NCBI RefSeq assembly: GCF_004339675.1
Contig: NZ_SLVM01000006.1
Span: 62,001 to 126,000 of the forward strand
Reading direction: 5' to 3'
Length of the DNA: 64,000 nt
Source of the DNA: Rhodovulum steppense
Lineage (GTDB): Bacteria > Pseudomonadota > Alphaproteobacteria > Rhodobacterales > Rhodobacteraceae
The position numbers were made by a program, and so were the translations under genes. The notes beneath the pieces are model-generated. The model worked only from the letters and a program-made list of their open reading frames with translations, was not told the DNA's origin and did not search any database. Positions 25,548 through 34,657 of this stretch are shown here, one piece after another. Numbering within the stretch: the stretch's first letter is position 1; each line of letters opens with the position of its first letter.

Positions 25548-26404
25548 TCCTTGCCCTCGATCTTCAGCGCGGCACGATAGACTTCGCGGCGCGGCAATTC
25601 CAGCGCGGCCGCCACCTCTGCGACCGCATCCTTGACCGATCCGCGCGCCAGTGCCGCCCGCAACGCCGCCTCCATCTCCTCGGGCGCCGCCGCCGCGCGC
25701 GTGCCCCGGCCCACGACCACCACGATTTCGCCCTTGACCTCGCGCCCCTCGAAGGCCGCGGCCAGTTCACCCAGCGTGCCTCGCGTCACTTCCTCGAAGC
25801 GCTTGGTCAGTTCCCGGCACACCGCTGCCGGGCGCATCTCTCCCAGAGCATCCGAAAGTTCCCCTAATGTTCCTATAACGCGCCGGGGCGATTCGTAAAA
25901 TACCAGTGTCGCCGCAATCCCGCCGATCTCGTCGAAAAGCGCGCGCCGCGCTGCGGCCTGGGACGGTGGAAAGCCCACGAACAGTACCCGGTCGCTGGGC
26001 AGCCCCGCCACCGTCAGCGCCGCCAGCATCGCCGATGGCCCCGGCGCTGTGTGGACCGGGACGCCCGCCGCAATGGCGTCGCGGGCCAGCGGATAACCCG
26101 GATCTGCCACCATCGGGGTGCCTGCCTCGCTGACGCAGGCGACCGACTTGCCGGCGGCGGCCATCGCGATCAGCTTGTCACGCACGCCCGGCGCGGAATG
26201 GTCGTGATAGGCGATCAGCGGCCGGTCGCCCAGCGCGATGCCGTGGATCTGCATCAGGTGGCGCGCGGTGCGGGTATCCTCGGCTGCGATCACATCGGCC
26301 GAGGCCAGGATGTCGAGCGCCCGCAAGGTGATGTCGCGCGCCGCACCGATGGGTGTGGCGACGAAATGGATGCCCGGGGGCAGGGATATGTGCTGGATGT
26401 CCAG
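25544..26404 (-). CDS. rsmI: 16S rRNA (cytidine(1402)-2'-O)-methyltransferase, unusual start
   Basis: RsmI methylates the ribose of C1402 in 16S rRNA and belongs to the tetrapyrrole methylase fold. The conserved N-terminus GIHFVATPIGAARDITLRALD is intact, followed by AAEDTRTARHLM, the KSVACVSEAGTPMVADPG SAM loop and APGPSAMLAAL. No ATG, GTG or TTG exists in frame before the TTG at 26326, which would cut off that conserved opening; the frame closes at a TAA about 27 bases upstream of 26404. A CTG at 26404 behind CAGAGG (5-base spacing) would give 286 residues, the usual length, so I place the start there. An ATA or ATC start, or a sequencing frameshift, is also possible. Confidence 0.85.
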   Translation of the reverse strand: MDIQHISLPPGIHFVATPIGAARDITLRALDILASADVIAAEDTRTARHLMQIHGIALGDRPLIAYHDHSAPGVRDKLIAMAAAGKSVACVSEAGTPMVADPGYPLARDAIAAGVPVHTAPGPSAMLAALTVAGLPSDRVLFVGFPPSQAAARRALFDEIGGIAATLVFYESPRRVIGTLGELSDALGEMRPAAVCRELTKRFEEVTRGTLGELAAAFEGREVKGEIVVVVGRGTRAAAAPEEMEAALRAALARGSVKDAVAEVAAALELPRREVYRAALKIEGKE

Positions 26405-26494
26405 GCCGGGCCTCTGGGTTTTGTCTGGCGTTTACTTGGGCGGCCGATCCGCATAGGCTCGCCCCGACCCGAGGGACGACGCGAGGAAGTGCCC

Positions 26495-27664
26495 ATGTTC
26501 GCTGTTTTCCGCACCGCAGGCAAGCGGTTGGCCCTGATGATGGCGGCCCTTCTGCTGGTTGCCGCCTGCCAGCCCACTTCCGGCCCAGGCACCGGTCCCA
26601 GCGTGAATACCCGCCAGGCGGTGCCCGTGGCGCTTCTGGTGCCGGGCGGTTCGGCCTCGGCGGGCGATCAGGTGATCGCGCGCAATCTGGAAAATGCCGC
26701 ACGGCTGGCCATTGCCGATCTGCAGGGGGTCGAAATCGACCTGCGCGTCTACGCCACCGCGGGCAGACCCGACCAGGCGGCGGCGGCGGCGCAGAAGGCG
26801 GTGGCGGACGGCGCCAAGATCATCCTCGGCCCGCTCTATGCCGAATCCGCCAATGCGGTGGGCGTTGCCGCGGCGGCGCGCGGGATCAACGTGCTGAGTT
26901 TCTCGAACAATACCCAGATCGCGGGGGGCAATGTCTTCGTGCTGGGACCGACATTCGAGAACAGCGCGAACCGGCTGGCCAGCCATGCCGTCGCGCAGGG
27001 GCGGCGCAATTTCATGGTGATCCACGATCCCGATCTGGCGGGCCAGACCGGCCGCTCGGCGATCGAGCGCGCGGTGGCCCGCAGTGGCGGGCGGGTCGCT
27101 GGCACCGGCACCTATGAGCTGTCGCAGAACGGCGTCGTCCAGGCGATCCCGGATCTGGCCTCGCGCACGCGCGGGTCGGGCGCGGATGCGGTCTTCTTTA
27201 CCGCGGCGACCGCGGGCGCGCTGCCGCTGCTGGCGCAGCTTCTGCCCGAGAACCGGGTCGATCCGGCCAGCGTCAAGTTCATCGGCCTGACCCGTTGGGA
27301 TATCCCGCCCTCGACGCTGGCGCTGCCGGGGTTGCAGGGCGGCTGGTTCGCCTTGCCGGACCCCGATCTGGCCCGCCGCTTCGAAGCGCGCTACATGACC
27401 GCCTATGGCGAACCCCCACACCCCACCGCGGGGCTGGCCTATGACGGCATAGCCGCGATCGGCGCGCTGGTGCGTCAGGGCAGTTCCGACGCGCTGACGG
27501 TCCGGGCACTGACTCAATCCTCTGGTTTTGCCGGGGTGAACGGTGTATTCCGCCTGCGCCCCGACGGCACCAACGAGCGTGGGCTGGCCATCGCCGAAAT
27601 CCGGAACAACCAGGTGATCGTGATTGACCCCGCCCCCAGAAGCTTCACCGGCGTCGGCCTCTAG
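26495..27664 (+). CDS. Penicillin-binding protein activator (LpoA/LppC-like) lipoprotein
   Basis: A 389-residue lipoprotein with a signal peptide and lipobox LLLVAAC, lipidated Cys25. The rest is a periplasmic-binding-protein-like domain: PVALLVPGGSASAGDQVIARN, GAKIILGPLYAESANAVGVAA and NVLSFSNNTQIAGGNVFVLG. LpoA activates PBP1a peptidoglycan synthase from the outer membrane in enterics; the alphaproteobacterial branch (former LppC/YraM) is shorter and less studied. The ATG at 26495 follows GAGGAAG. The gene is divergent from rsmI, and its last 41 bases overlap the start of glnD. Confidence 0.88.
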   Translation: MFAVFRTAGKRLALMMAALLLVAACQPTSGPGTGPSVNTRQAVPVALLVPGGSASAGDQVIARNLENAARLAIADLQGVEIDLRVYATAGRPDQAAAAAQKAVADGAKIILGPLYAESANAVGVAAAARGINVLSFSNNTQIAGGNVFVLGPTFENSANRLASHAVAQGRRNFMVIHDPDLAGQTGRSAIERAVARSGGRVAGTGTYELSQNGVVQAIPDLASRTRGSGADAVFFTAATAGALPLLAQLLPENRVDPASVKFIGLTRWDIPPSTLALPGLQGGWFALPDPDLARRFEARYMTAYGEPPHPTAGLAYDGIAAIGALVRQGSSDALTVRALTQSSGFAGVNGVFRLRPDGTNERGLAIAEIRNNQVIVIDPAPRSFTGVGL

Positions 27665-30455
27665 CCGCGCCGCACAAGACAACGCCCCCCCCCCTGCCGA
27701 GGATCTGGCGCCCGACAGCCTGATCTGTCCGGCAGATGCCATCTTCGACCGCGCGGCTTTCGCTGCGGAACTCGCGCGCCAGAGCGCCGGGGAAAGCGAC
27801 CCGCGGGCGCTGCGCGACGGGATGGTGGGCTATCTGCGCAAGGCGCGGACCCACGGGCGCGACGCAATCGCCAAGGCCTTCGTCACGCGCCCGTTCGACG
27901 CTGGCCCGACCGTGCGCGCCTATACCTGGCTGACCGACCGCCTGGTGCGCGCGACGCTGGAGATCGCATCGCAACACCTGCACCCGAAGCCCAACCCGAC
28001 CGAGGGCGAGCGGTTGGCCGTCTTTGCGGTGGGGGGCTATGGTCGCGGCGAGATGGCGGCCCATTCCGATGTGGATCTGTTGTTCCTGACGCCCTGGAAA
28101 ATCACCCCCTGGGCCGAGAGCGTCATAGAATCGATGCTCTACATGCTGTGGGATCTGCACCTGAAGGTCGGCCATTCCTCGCGCACGGTGAAAGATTGCG
28201 TGCGCCTCGGGCGCGAGGATTACACGATCCGCACAGCGCTTCTGGAAAATCGCTTCCTCGCCGGGCACGCGCCGCTCGACCAGGATCTCAACCATGCTCT
28301 CTGGCGCGATCTCTTCGAAGGCACCGAGGCCGATTTCATCGAGGCCAAGCTGGCCGAGCGGTCGGACCGCCACAAGAAGCAGGGCGGCCAGCGCTATGTG
28401 CTCGAACCCAATGTCAAGGAGGGCAAGGGGGGGCTTCGCGACCTGCAATCGCTCTACTGGATCGCGAAATACATCTACCGCGTGGACCGCGCCTCGCATC
28501 TGGTCAGGCTGGACGTCTTTACCGAGGAGGAGTTCAAGGGCTTCCTGAACGCCGAGCGGTTCCTGTGGGCCGTGCGCTGCCATCTGCACCTGATCACCGA
28601 CCGGGCGATGGATCAGTTGACCTTCGACCTTCAGGTCGATGTGGCGGCGCGGATGGGCTATACCGACCATGGCGGTCGCCGGGCGGTCGAGCATTTCATG
28701 CAGGATTTCTTCCGCCACGCGACCACGGTGGGCGACCTGACGCGCATCTTCCTGACCAAGCTGGAAGCCGCCCATGTGAAAAGCGAACCGCGGCTTATGG
28801 GGCTGTTCCGGCGTCGTCGCAAGATGCCCGAGGGCTACGAGATCGCGCAGAACCGGATGAACGTGGCCGACCCCAGGGCGTTTCTGGCCGACAAGGTGAA
28901 CCTGCTGCGCATCTTCGAGGAGGCGCTGAAGGCGGGCACGTTGCTGCACCCCGACGCGATGCGGCTGGTCGCGGCCAACCTGCGGCTGATCGACGACAGC
29001 GTGCGCGCCGATCCCGAGGCGCAGCGCATCTTTCTCGACCTGATGCTGAAGCATGGCAATCCCGAGCGCGCACTGCGGCGGATGAACGAACTGGGCGCGC
29101 TGTCGGCCTTCATCCCGGAATTCGAGCCCATCGTGGCGATGATGCAGTTCAACGTCTATCACCACTACACGGTGGACGAACACATCATCCAGTGCATCTC
29201 GACGCTGGCCCGGATCGAGCGGGGCGAACTGGTCGAGGAACTGCCCATCGCCAGCCGCATCCTCAAGGAGGGGGTCAACCGGCGGGTGCTTTACGTCGCG
29301 CTCCTGCTGCACGATATCGGCAAGGGTCGGCCCGAGGACCATTCGGTGCTGGGCGCGCAGATCGCGCGCAAGGTGGCGCCGCGGCTGGGGCTGAAACCCG
29401 ACGAGTGCGAAACCGTCGAATGGCTGGTACGCTATCACCTGCTAATGTCCGACATGGCGCAGAAACGCGACCTGTCCGACCCGCGCACGGTGCGCGACTT
29501 CGCCAAGGCGGTGCAGAACAAGAAGCGGCTGGACCTGCTGACGGTGCTGACGGTCTGCGACATCATCGGCGTCGGCCCCGGCACCTGGAACAACTGGAAG
29601 GCGCAACTGATCCGCCAGCTTTACCGCGAAACGGCAACCGCGCTGGAAAAGGGGCTGGAGGCCGTCAACCGCCGCACTCGCGAGGATCAGGCCAAGCGCG
29701 CGCTGCGCGAGGCGCTGGCCGATTGGGACAAGAAGGATCTGCGCGCCGAGACCGCGCGCCACTACCCGCCCTACTGGACCGGCCTGCCCGGCGGCACCCA
29801 TGCGGTCTTTGCCCGGCTGTTGCGCGATCTGGGGGATGACGAGATCCGCATCGACCTGGCCGAGGATGCCGACCACGACGCCACCCGCGTCTGTTTCGCG
29901 CTGGCTGACCATCCGGGCATCTTCTCGCGGCTGGCGGGCGCGCTGGCGCTGGTCGGGGCGAACGTGGTGGACGCGCGCACCTATACCACCAAGGACGGTT
30001 ATGCGACAGCCGTCTTCTGGGTGCAGGATTCCGACGGCACCCCCTACGAGGGCGCGCGCCTGCCCCGCCTGCGCCAGATGATCGACAAGACGCTGGCGGG
30101 CGAGATCCGGCCGCGCGAAAAGCTTGCCGACCGCGACAAGCTGAAGAAGCGCGAAAAGGGCTTCCGCTTTCCGACCTCGATCACCTTCGACAACGAGGGA
30201 TCGGAAATCTACACCATCATCGAGGTCGATACCCGCGACCGGCCGGGCCTGCTTTATGACCTGACGCGCGTGCTGGCCGACAGCAATGTGTATATCGCCT
30301 CGGCCGTGATCGCGACCTATGGCGCGCAGGTCGTGGACAACTTCTATGTCAAGGACAGCTTCGGGCTGAAACTCCATGCCCGCACCCGGCAGGAATCGCT
30401 TGAGAAGAAGCTTCGCGCCGCGATCGAGCGGGGCGCGGAACGGGCGGGCGGGTGA
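27624..30455 (+). CDS. glnD: [Protein-PII] uridylyltransferase/uridylyl-removing enzyme
   Basis: GlnD senses glutamine and adds or removes UMP on PII proteins, controlling nitrogen assimilation. The 943-residue protein has the nucleotidyltransferase motif GGYGRGEMAAHSDVDLL at 137-153, the HD hydrolase motif HDIGKGRPEDHS at about 560, and two ACT domains (about 751-820 and 861-935, each with a DxPG turn, DHPGIF and DRPGLL) that bind glutamine. The start is a TTG inside the end of the upstream lipoprotein gene. The N-terminal segment PPPAEDLAPDS, common to Rhodobacterales GlnD, lies downstream of it, which supports this early start. The stop overlaps murJ. Confidence 0.95.
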   Translation: MTPPPEASPASASSRAAQDNAPPPAEDLAPDSLICPADAIFDRAAFAAELARQSAGESDPRALRDGMVGYLRKARTHGRDAIAKAFVTRPFDAGPTVRAYTWLTDRLVRATLEIASQHLHPKPNPTEGERLAVFAVGGYGRGEMAAHSDVDLLFLTPWKITPWAESVIESMLYMLWDLHLKVGHSSRTVKDCVRLGREDYTIRTALLENRFLAGHAPLDQDLNHALWRDLFEGTEADFIEAKLAERSDRHKKQGGQRYVLEPNVKEGKGGLRDLQSLYWIAKYIYRVDRASHLVRLDVFTEEEFKGFLNAERFLWAVRCHLHLITDRAMDQLTFDLQVDVAARMGYTDHGGRRAVEHFMQDFFRHATTVGDLTRIFLTKLEAAHVKSEPRLMGLFRRRRKMPEGYEIAQNRMNVADPRAFLADKVNLLRIFEEALKAGTLLHPDAMRLVAANLRLIDDSVRADPEAQRIFLDLMLKHGNPERALRRMNELGALSAFIPEFEPIVAMMQFNVYHHYTVDEHIIQCISTLARIERGELVEELPIASRILKEGVNRRVLYVALLLHDIGKGRPEDHSVLGAQIARKVAPRLGLKPDECETVEWLVRYHLLMSDMAQKRDLSDPRTVRDFAKAVQNKKRLDLLTVLTVCDIIGVGPGTWNNWKAQLIRQLYRETATALEKGLEAVNRRTREDQAKRALREALADWDKKDLRAETARHYPPYWTGLPGGTHAVFARLLRDLGDDEIRIDLAEDADHDATRVCFALADHPGIFSRLAGALALVGANVVDARTYTTKDGYATAVFWVQDSDGTPYEGARLPRLRQMIDKTLAGEIRPREKLADRDKLKKREKGFRFPTSITFDNEGSEIYTIIEVDTRDRPGLLYDLTRVLADSNVYIASAVIATYGAQVVDNFYVKDSFGLKLHARTRQESLEKKLRAAIERGAERAGG

Positions 30456-31999
30456 TGCAGCCGATCCGCCTGATCAGCGGTTTCGTCACGGTGGGCGTGT
30501 GGACCTTTGTCAGCCGCATCGTGGGCTTCGTGCGCGACATCCTGATCGCGGCCTATCTGGGCGCGGGGCCGGTGGCCGAGGCGTTCCTGATCGCCTTTTC
30601 CCTGCCGAACATGTTCCGCCGCTTCTTTGCCGAGGGCGCGTTCAACATGGCCTTCGTGCCGATGTTCGCGAAAAAGCTCGAAGGTGGCGACGACGCGCTG
30701 GGATTCGCGCGCGATGCCTTCACCGGGCTGGCCACGATCCTGATCGTCTTTACCCTGCTGGCGCAGGTGGCGATGCCGTTCCTGGTGCTGGCGATGGCCG
30801 GGGGCTTTGTCGCGGACGAACGGTTCGACCTTGCGGTGGATTACGGACGGATCGCCTTTCCCTATATCCTGTTCATCTCGCTGGCCGCGCTGTTGTCCGG
30901 CGTGCTGAACGCGACGGGGCGCTTCGTCGCCGCCGCCGCCGCGCCTGTGCTGCTGAACCTGTTCTTCGTCGTGGCGATGGTGGTTGCTGCCCGCATGGGC
31001 TGGCCCATCGGGGATGCGCTGGCCTGGGCGGTGCCGGTCGCGGGGATCGCCCAGCTTGCGCTGGTCTGGGTCGCGGCCTCGCGCGCGGGGTTCCGGCTGA
31101 CCATCCGACTGCCCAGGATGACGCCCGAACTGAAGCGGCTGGCGATCATTGCCGCCCCTGCCGCGCTGGCGGGCGGCGTGGTGCAGGTGAACCTGCTGAT
31201 CGGCCGTCAGGTCGCCAGCTTCTTCGAGGGGGCGGTGGCCTGGCTGTCCTATGCCGACCGGCTGTACCAGTTGCCGCTGGGCGTTGTCGGCATCGCCATC
31301 GGCGTTGTGCTGCTGCCGGACCTGTCGCGGCGGCTGCGGGCCGAGGACACCAATGGCGGACGCGACGCGTTCAACCGCGCGGGCGAGATGGCGCTGGCGC
31401 TGACGGTTCCGGCCGCCGTGGCGCTGGCCGTCATTCCCGGCGCGATTGTCGGCGTGCTGTTCCAGCGCGGCGCCTTCGATGCGTCCGACACCGCGGCCAC
31501 CGCGCTGGCGGTGGCGGTCTATGGCGCGGGACTGCCTGCCTTCGTGATGCAGAAGGTGTTGCAACCGCTGTTCTTCGCGCGCGAGGATACGCGGCGGCCG
31601 TTCTACTATGCGCTCTGGGCGCTGGCCGTGAACGCGGGCCTTGCCATCGGGTTTGCGCCCTTCATCGGCTATATCGCGGCGGCCTGGGGCACCACGCTGG
31701 CGGGCTGGGCGATGGTCGCGTTGCTGTGGCGCGGTTCGCGCCGCTATGGCGCGGCGGCGACGCTGGACGACCGGTTCCGCGCGCGGATCTGGCGTATCCT
31801 CGCGGCCTCGGCGCTGATGGGCGCGGTCCTTCTGCTGACGGCCTGGGCGCTGGCGCCCTGGCTGGAGGCAGGCCGGATCCGCTATGCCGCACTCGCCGGG
31901 CTGGTGGGGGTCGGGATGCTCGCCTATTTCGGCGCGGGCCACCTTCTGGGCGCGTTCCGCCTGTCCGAGTTCCGCCGTGCGCTCCGCCGTCAGCGGTGA
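30455..31999 (+). CDS. murJ: Lipid II flippase MurJ
   Basis: MurJ flips lipid II, the peptidoglycan precursor, across the inner membrane. The 514-residue protein has about 14 membrane helices and the MVN-family marks: VSRIVGFVRDILIAAYLGAG near residue 20, the LPNMFRRFFAEGAFNMAFVP block at about 50-69, and the central SYADRLYQLPLGVVGIAIGV. Conserved charged residues for the transport path (Arg18, Arg24, Arg53 region) are present. The ATG overlaps the glnD stop (TGATG); a GTG three bases earlier is also in frame. The last 10 bases overlap the tail of the convergent rhomboid-like gene. Confidence 0.94.
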   Translation: MQPIRLISGFVTVGVWTFVSRIVGFVRDILIAAYLGAGPVAEAFLIAFSLPNMFRRFFAEGAFNMAFVPMFAKKLEGGDDALGFARDAFTGLATILIVFTLLAQVAMPFLVLAMAGGFVADERFDLAVDYGRIAFPYILFISLAALLSGVLNATGRFVAAAAAPVLLNLFFVVAMVVAARMGWPIGDALAWAVPVAGIAQLALVWVAASRAGFRLTIRLPRMTPELKRLAIIAAPAALAGGVVQVNLLIGRQVASFFEGAVAWLSYADRLYQLPLGVVGIAIGVVLLPDLSRRLRAEDTNGGRDAFNRAGEMALALTVPAAVALAVIPGAIVGVLFQRGAFDASDTAATALAVAVYGAGLPAFVMQKVLQPLFFAREDTRRPFYYALWALAVNAGLAIGFAPFIGYIAAAWGTTLAGWAMVALLWRGSRRYGAAATLDDRFRARIWRILAASALMGAVLLLTAWALAPWLEAGRIRYAALAGLVGVGMLAYFGAGHLLGAFRLSEFRRALRRQR

Positions 32000-32676
32000 C
32001 GGATCCGCGCCCGGACGCGGCCCCAGCCGCCCGGGCTGACGACAAAGGACATCAGGAAGCCGGTGGCGAAGCCCGCAAGATCGGCCAGCCAATCGTTGTT
32101 GCCCCCGAACAGCAGGCCGAAGACCAACTGGATCGCCAGCAGGATGCCGATCAGCGAGAAGGCGCGATACTGGTTCGTCCCCGTCCCGGCCAGCCGCACC
32201 CACAGAAGGAAGGTGAAGGCCCCGATCAGCCCGTAGACCGCCGGGAACCCGCCCACCAGCGGCGCGGGATCGTTGAGCAACAGGCCATAGGCCACCGCCC
32301 CCATGATCGCCGAGCCGAAGAACACCGCCAGAACCGCCCAGGGCCGGAAGACCTCGGCCACCATCTTGCCCAGCGCCAGGATGAAGACGACGACGAAGAC
32401 CGCATGCGTCACGCCGCCATGCACGAAGGGATAGGTCACGAAACGCATCAGATGCTGCGGCGGATAGCGCCCCTCGGCCAGCATCCAGTCGAAGACCTGC
32501 CCCGAGAAGGCATAGTCCTGAAACGCCGCCAGCCGCCAGCCCACCGCGCCCGGCCCGCCCAGGATGCCGCGCGCCCCAAGGCTCAGCACCACCTCCATCG
32601 CGATCACCGGCAGAACCAGAAGCCAGATCACCGCGGGCAGCGGATTCAGCGGATGGGCGTTCGGATCGGGGGACAT
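31990..32676 (-). CDS. Rhomboid family protein lacking catalytic residues
   Basis: A 228-residue six-helix membrane protein of the rhomboid fold. The family landmarks [20 protein letters not shown] (loop 1 and His of helix 2) and the helix 4/6 regions are there. Where an active rhomboid has GxSG, this protein reads [13 protein letters not shown], and where helix 6 should have the catalytic His it reads [13 protein letters not shown]. Both members of the Ser-His dyad are therefore missing, so it is probably a pseudoprotease that binds membrane proteins rather than cutting them. The same form appears to be the rule in Rhodobacterales. It is divergent from trpS and overlaps murJ tail to tail by 10 bases. 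Confidence 0.87.
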   Translation of the reverse strand: MSPDPNAHPLNPLPAVIWLLVLPVIAMEVVLSLGARGILGGPGAVGWRLAAFQDYAFSGQVFDWMLAEGRYPPQHLMRFVTYPFVHGGVTHAVFVVVFILALGKMVAEVFRPWAVLAVFFGSAIMGAVAYGLLLNDPAPLVGGFPAVYGLIGAFTFLLWVRLAGTGTNQYRAFSLIGILLAIQLVFGLLFGGNNDWLADLAGFATGFLMSFVVSPGGWGRVRARIRHR

Positions 32677-32755
32677 GCGGCACGGGCCTCGGTTGACGGT
32701 GTTGCCCCGCATGGGTAAGCGAGCGAGGCAACAAATTCCAGACGGAGATGACCCC

Positions 32756-33781
32756 ATGACCGAGGTGGTCCACACACCGCGCGTCTTTTCCGGCATCCAG
32801 CCCTCGGGCGGGCTGACGCTGGGCAACTATCTCGGCGCGCTCAAGCGCTTTGTCGAGACCCAGGAAAGCGGCGGCATCGAGACGGTCTATTGCATCGTCG
32901 ACATGCACGCGATCACCGTCTGGCAGGATCCCGCCAAGCTGACCCATGCCACACGCGAACTGGCCGCGGGCTTCATCGCCAGCGGAATCGACCCCGCCCG
33001 CTCGATCCTGTTCAACCAGTCGCAGGTGCCTGCCCATGCGCAACTGGCCTGGATCTTCAACTGCGTCGCGCGGCTGGGCTGGATGCAGCGCATGACCCAG
33101 TTCAAGGACAAGGCGGGCAAGAATTCCGAGAACGTGTCGCTCGGCCTGTTCGCCTATCCGGCGCTGATGGCGGCGGATATCCTTGTCTATCACGCGACCC
33201 ATGTTCCGGTGGGCGAGGACCAGAAACAGCATGTGGAACTGACCCGCGACATCGCGGCCAAGTTCAACAACGATTTCGGGGTGGAGTTCTTCCCGCAGCC
33301 GGAGCCGGTGATCGAGGGCGCGGCGACGCGGGTGATGTCCTTGCGCGACGGTACCAAGAAGATGTCGAAATCCGACCCCTCGGACATGAGCCGCATCAAC
33401 CTGACCGACGATGCGGACACCATTTCGAAAAAGATCCGCAAGGCCAAGACCGACCCCGAGCCCCTGCCCGAGACGCTGGACGGGCTGGAGGGTCGGCCCG
33501 AGGCGCGCAACCTCGTGAACATCTACGCCGCGCTTGCGGAACTGACGCCCGAGCAGGTGATCGCGGAACATGGCGGCCAGCAATTCGGGACGTTCAAGCC
33601 CTCGCTTGCCGATCTGGCGGTGGCGCGGCTGGCGCCGATCACCGCCGAGATGGGGCGGCTGATGCAGGACCCGGCCGAGATCGACCGCATCCTTGCCGCA
33701 GGGGCCGAGCGCGCGAACGAGATCGCCGCGCCGATCCTGAGACGGACCTACGAGATCGTGGGGATGGTTGGCGCGCGCTGA
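32756..33781 (+). CDS. trpS: Tryptophanyl-tRNA synthetase
   Basis: The 341-residue class I synthetase charges tRNA-Trp. Signature sequences are [14 protein letters not shown] (HIGH-type TLGN) at about residues 14-27, [25 protein letters not shown] for tryptophan and ATP binding, and the KMSKS loop ([11 protein letters not shown]) at about 201-205. The ATG at 32756 is preceded by CGGAG at suitable distance. It ends just before a 19-bp hairpin. The gene is monocistronic and divergent from the rhomboid-like gene. Confidence 0.97.
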   Translation: MTEVVHTPRVFSGIQPSGGLTLGNYLGALKRFVETQESGGIETVYCIVDMHAITVWQDPAKLTHATRELAAGFIASGIDPARSILFNQSQVPAHAQLAWIFNCVARLGWMQRMTQFKDKAGKNSENVSLGLFAYPALMAADILVYHATHVPVGEDQKQHVELTRDIAAKFNNDFGVEFFPQPEPVIEGAATRVMSLRDGTKKMSKSDPSDMSRINLTDDADTISKKIRKAKTDPEPLPETLDGLEGRPEARNLVNIYAALAELTPEQVIAEHGGQQFGTFKPSLADLAVARLAPITAEMGRLMQDPAEIDRILAAGAERANEIAAPILRRTYEIVGMVGAR

Positions 33782-33844
33782 GCGCCATCGAACGGTCGGG
33801 CGATGGCCCGACAGGCGCATTTCGCCTCGCTGCGCGAGGCGACC

Positions 33845-33886
33845 GGGGGCCGGGGCCGGGGGCTGACGCCCCCGGCCCCGGCCCCC
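33845..33886. terminator. Perfect 19-bp GC hairpin after trpS
   Basis: Arms at 33845-33863 and 33868-33886 are exactly complementary with a TGAC loop, which is unusually long and pure in G and C. It lies 64 bases past the trpS stop. No T-run follows, so it may act as an RNA stabiliser or Rho-assisted terminator. A shorter hairpin with the same TGAC loop lies at 61876-61893. Confidence 0.7.
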
Positions 33887-33983
33887 TTGCGCTTGCGGAA
33901 CTCGCTGCGCGAAAATCGCGAAAGCCGAATGAACGGGACATTGGCCTGTCGCCATGGCACACTGACCGGCAGGGAGACCAGCC

Positions 33984-34367
33984 ATGCGCTTTCGCTACAC
34001 GATCCTCTTTGTACCCGACGTGCCCGCGACGCTGGATTTCTACGGGCGCGCATTCGGGATGACGACGGGCTTCCTGCATGAAAGCGGCGAATATGGCGAG
34101 CTTGCGACGGGGGAGACGAAGCTGGCCTTTTCCTCGGTGCGGCTGATGACCGAGCTTGGCAAGCATCCCGGCCGGGCGGATCCTGCCGCCCCGGTCTTCG
34201 AGATCGCCTTCGAGACCGGGGACGTGGCCGGGGCGGTCGAGCGTGCATTGGCGGCCGGGGCGCGGCTGGTGCAGGCGCCGCGCGACGAGCCCTGGGGACA
34301 GACCACCGCCTATGTCACCGACCCGAACGGCTATCTGGTCGAGCTGTGTTCGGCGATCGACGCGTAG
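33984..34367 (+). CDS. VOC family (glyoxalase-like) protein
   Basis: A 127-residue vicinal-oxygen-chelate protein: RYTILFVPDVPATLDFYGRA at the N-terminus, FEIAFETGDVAGAVERALAAG in the middle and the ending TTAYVTDPNGYLVELCSAI with the metal-ligand Glu. The usual first-module His/Gln ligand at the start (here RYTILFV) is not evident, as in several fosfomycin- or bleomycin-resistance-like relatives. The ATG follows CAGGGAG. The substrate is unknown. It is not closely similar to the VOC protein at 3375-3734. Confidence 0.85.
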   Translation: MRFRYTILFVPDVPATLDFYGRAFGMTTGFLHESGEYGELATGETKLAFSSVRLMTELGKHPGRADPAAPVFEIAFETGDVAGAVERALAAGARLVQAPRDEPWGQTTAYVTDPNGYLVELCSAIDA

Positions 34368-34559
34368 CGGCGCGCGGCACGGACTTCACGCATCCGATTC
34401 CGTTCCGACATGATCCCGATTCATGATCGACGAATAGTCTATCCGTCCGGTCGCGCCCGGCCGGTTCCCGGGGTCGTGATTCCCCAAGTCCGGCACAGTC
34501 GATCCGCCCTTGCCGCCCCGGGAATTCAGGCGAGTTGCCCTCGCTCGGCAGACTCGCCA

Positions 34560-34590
34560 GCGCCCCCGACCGCCCCGCCGGGGGCGCTTC
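34560..34590 (+). terminator. Hairpin upstream of the branched-chain aminotransferase gene
   Basis: A 9-bp perfect stem, GCGCCCCCG (34560-34568) and CGGGGGCGC (34579-34587), with a 10-base loop and TTCCTTT following. It lies about 190 bases past the VOC stop and 70 bases before the aminotransferase start. It may be a distal terminator or a leader structure of the aminotransferase. The rest of the 290-base gap shows no gene. Confidence 0.55.
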
Positions 34591-34657
34591 CTTTGTGGTC
34601 TGGACGCTCCTGCGCCCCGGGTCTAGGGTGCGCCCGGATCCAGGAAAGGGGTCAGAC

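Noticed and set aside
30344-33985. A 1213-codon open frame on the minus strand
   Set aside because: It covers murJ, the rhomboid-like gene and trpS in shadow frames. The translation has low-complexity HRQG-rich composition and no family motif.
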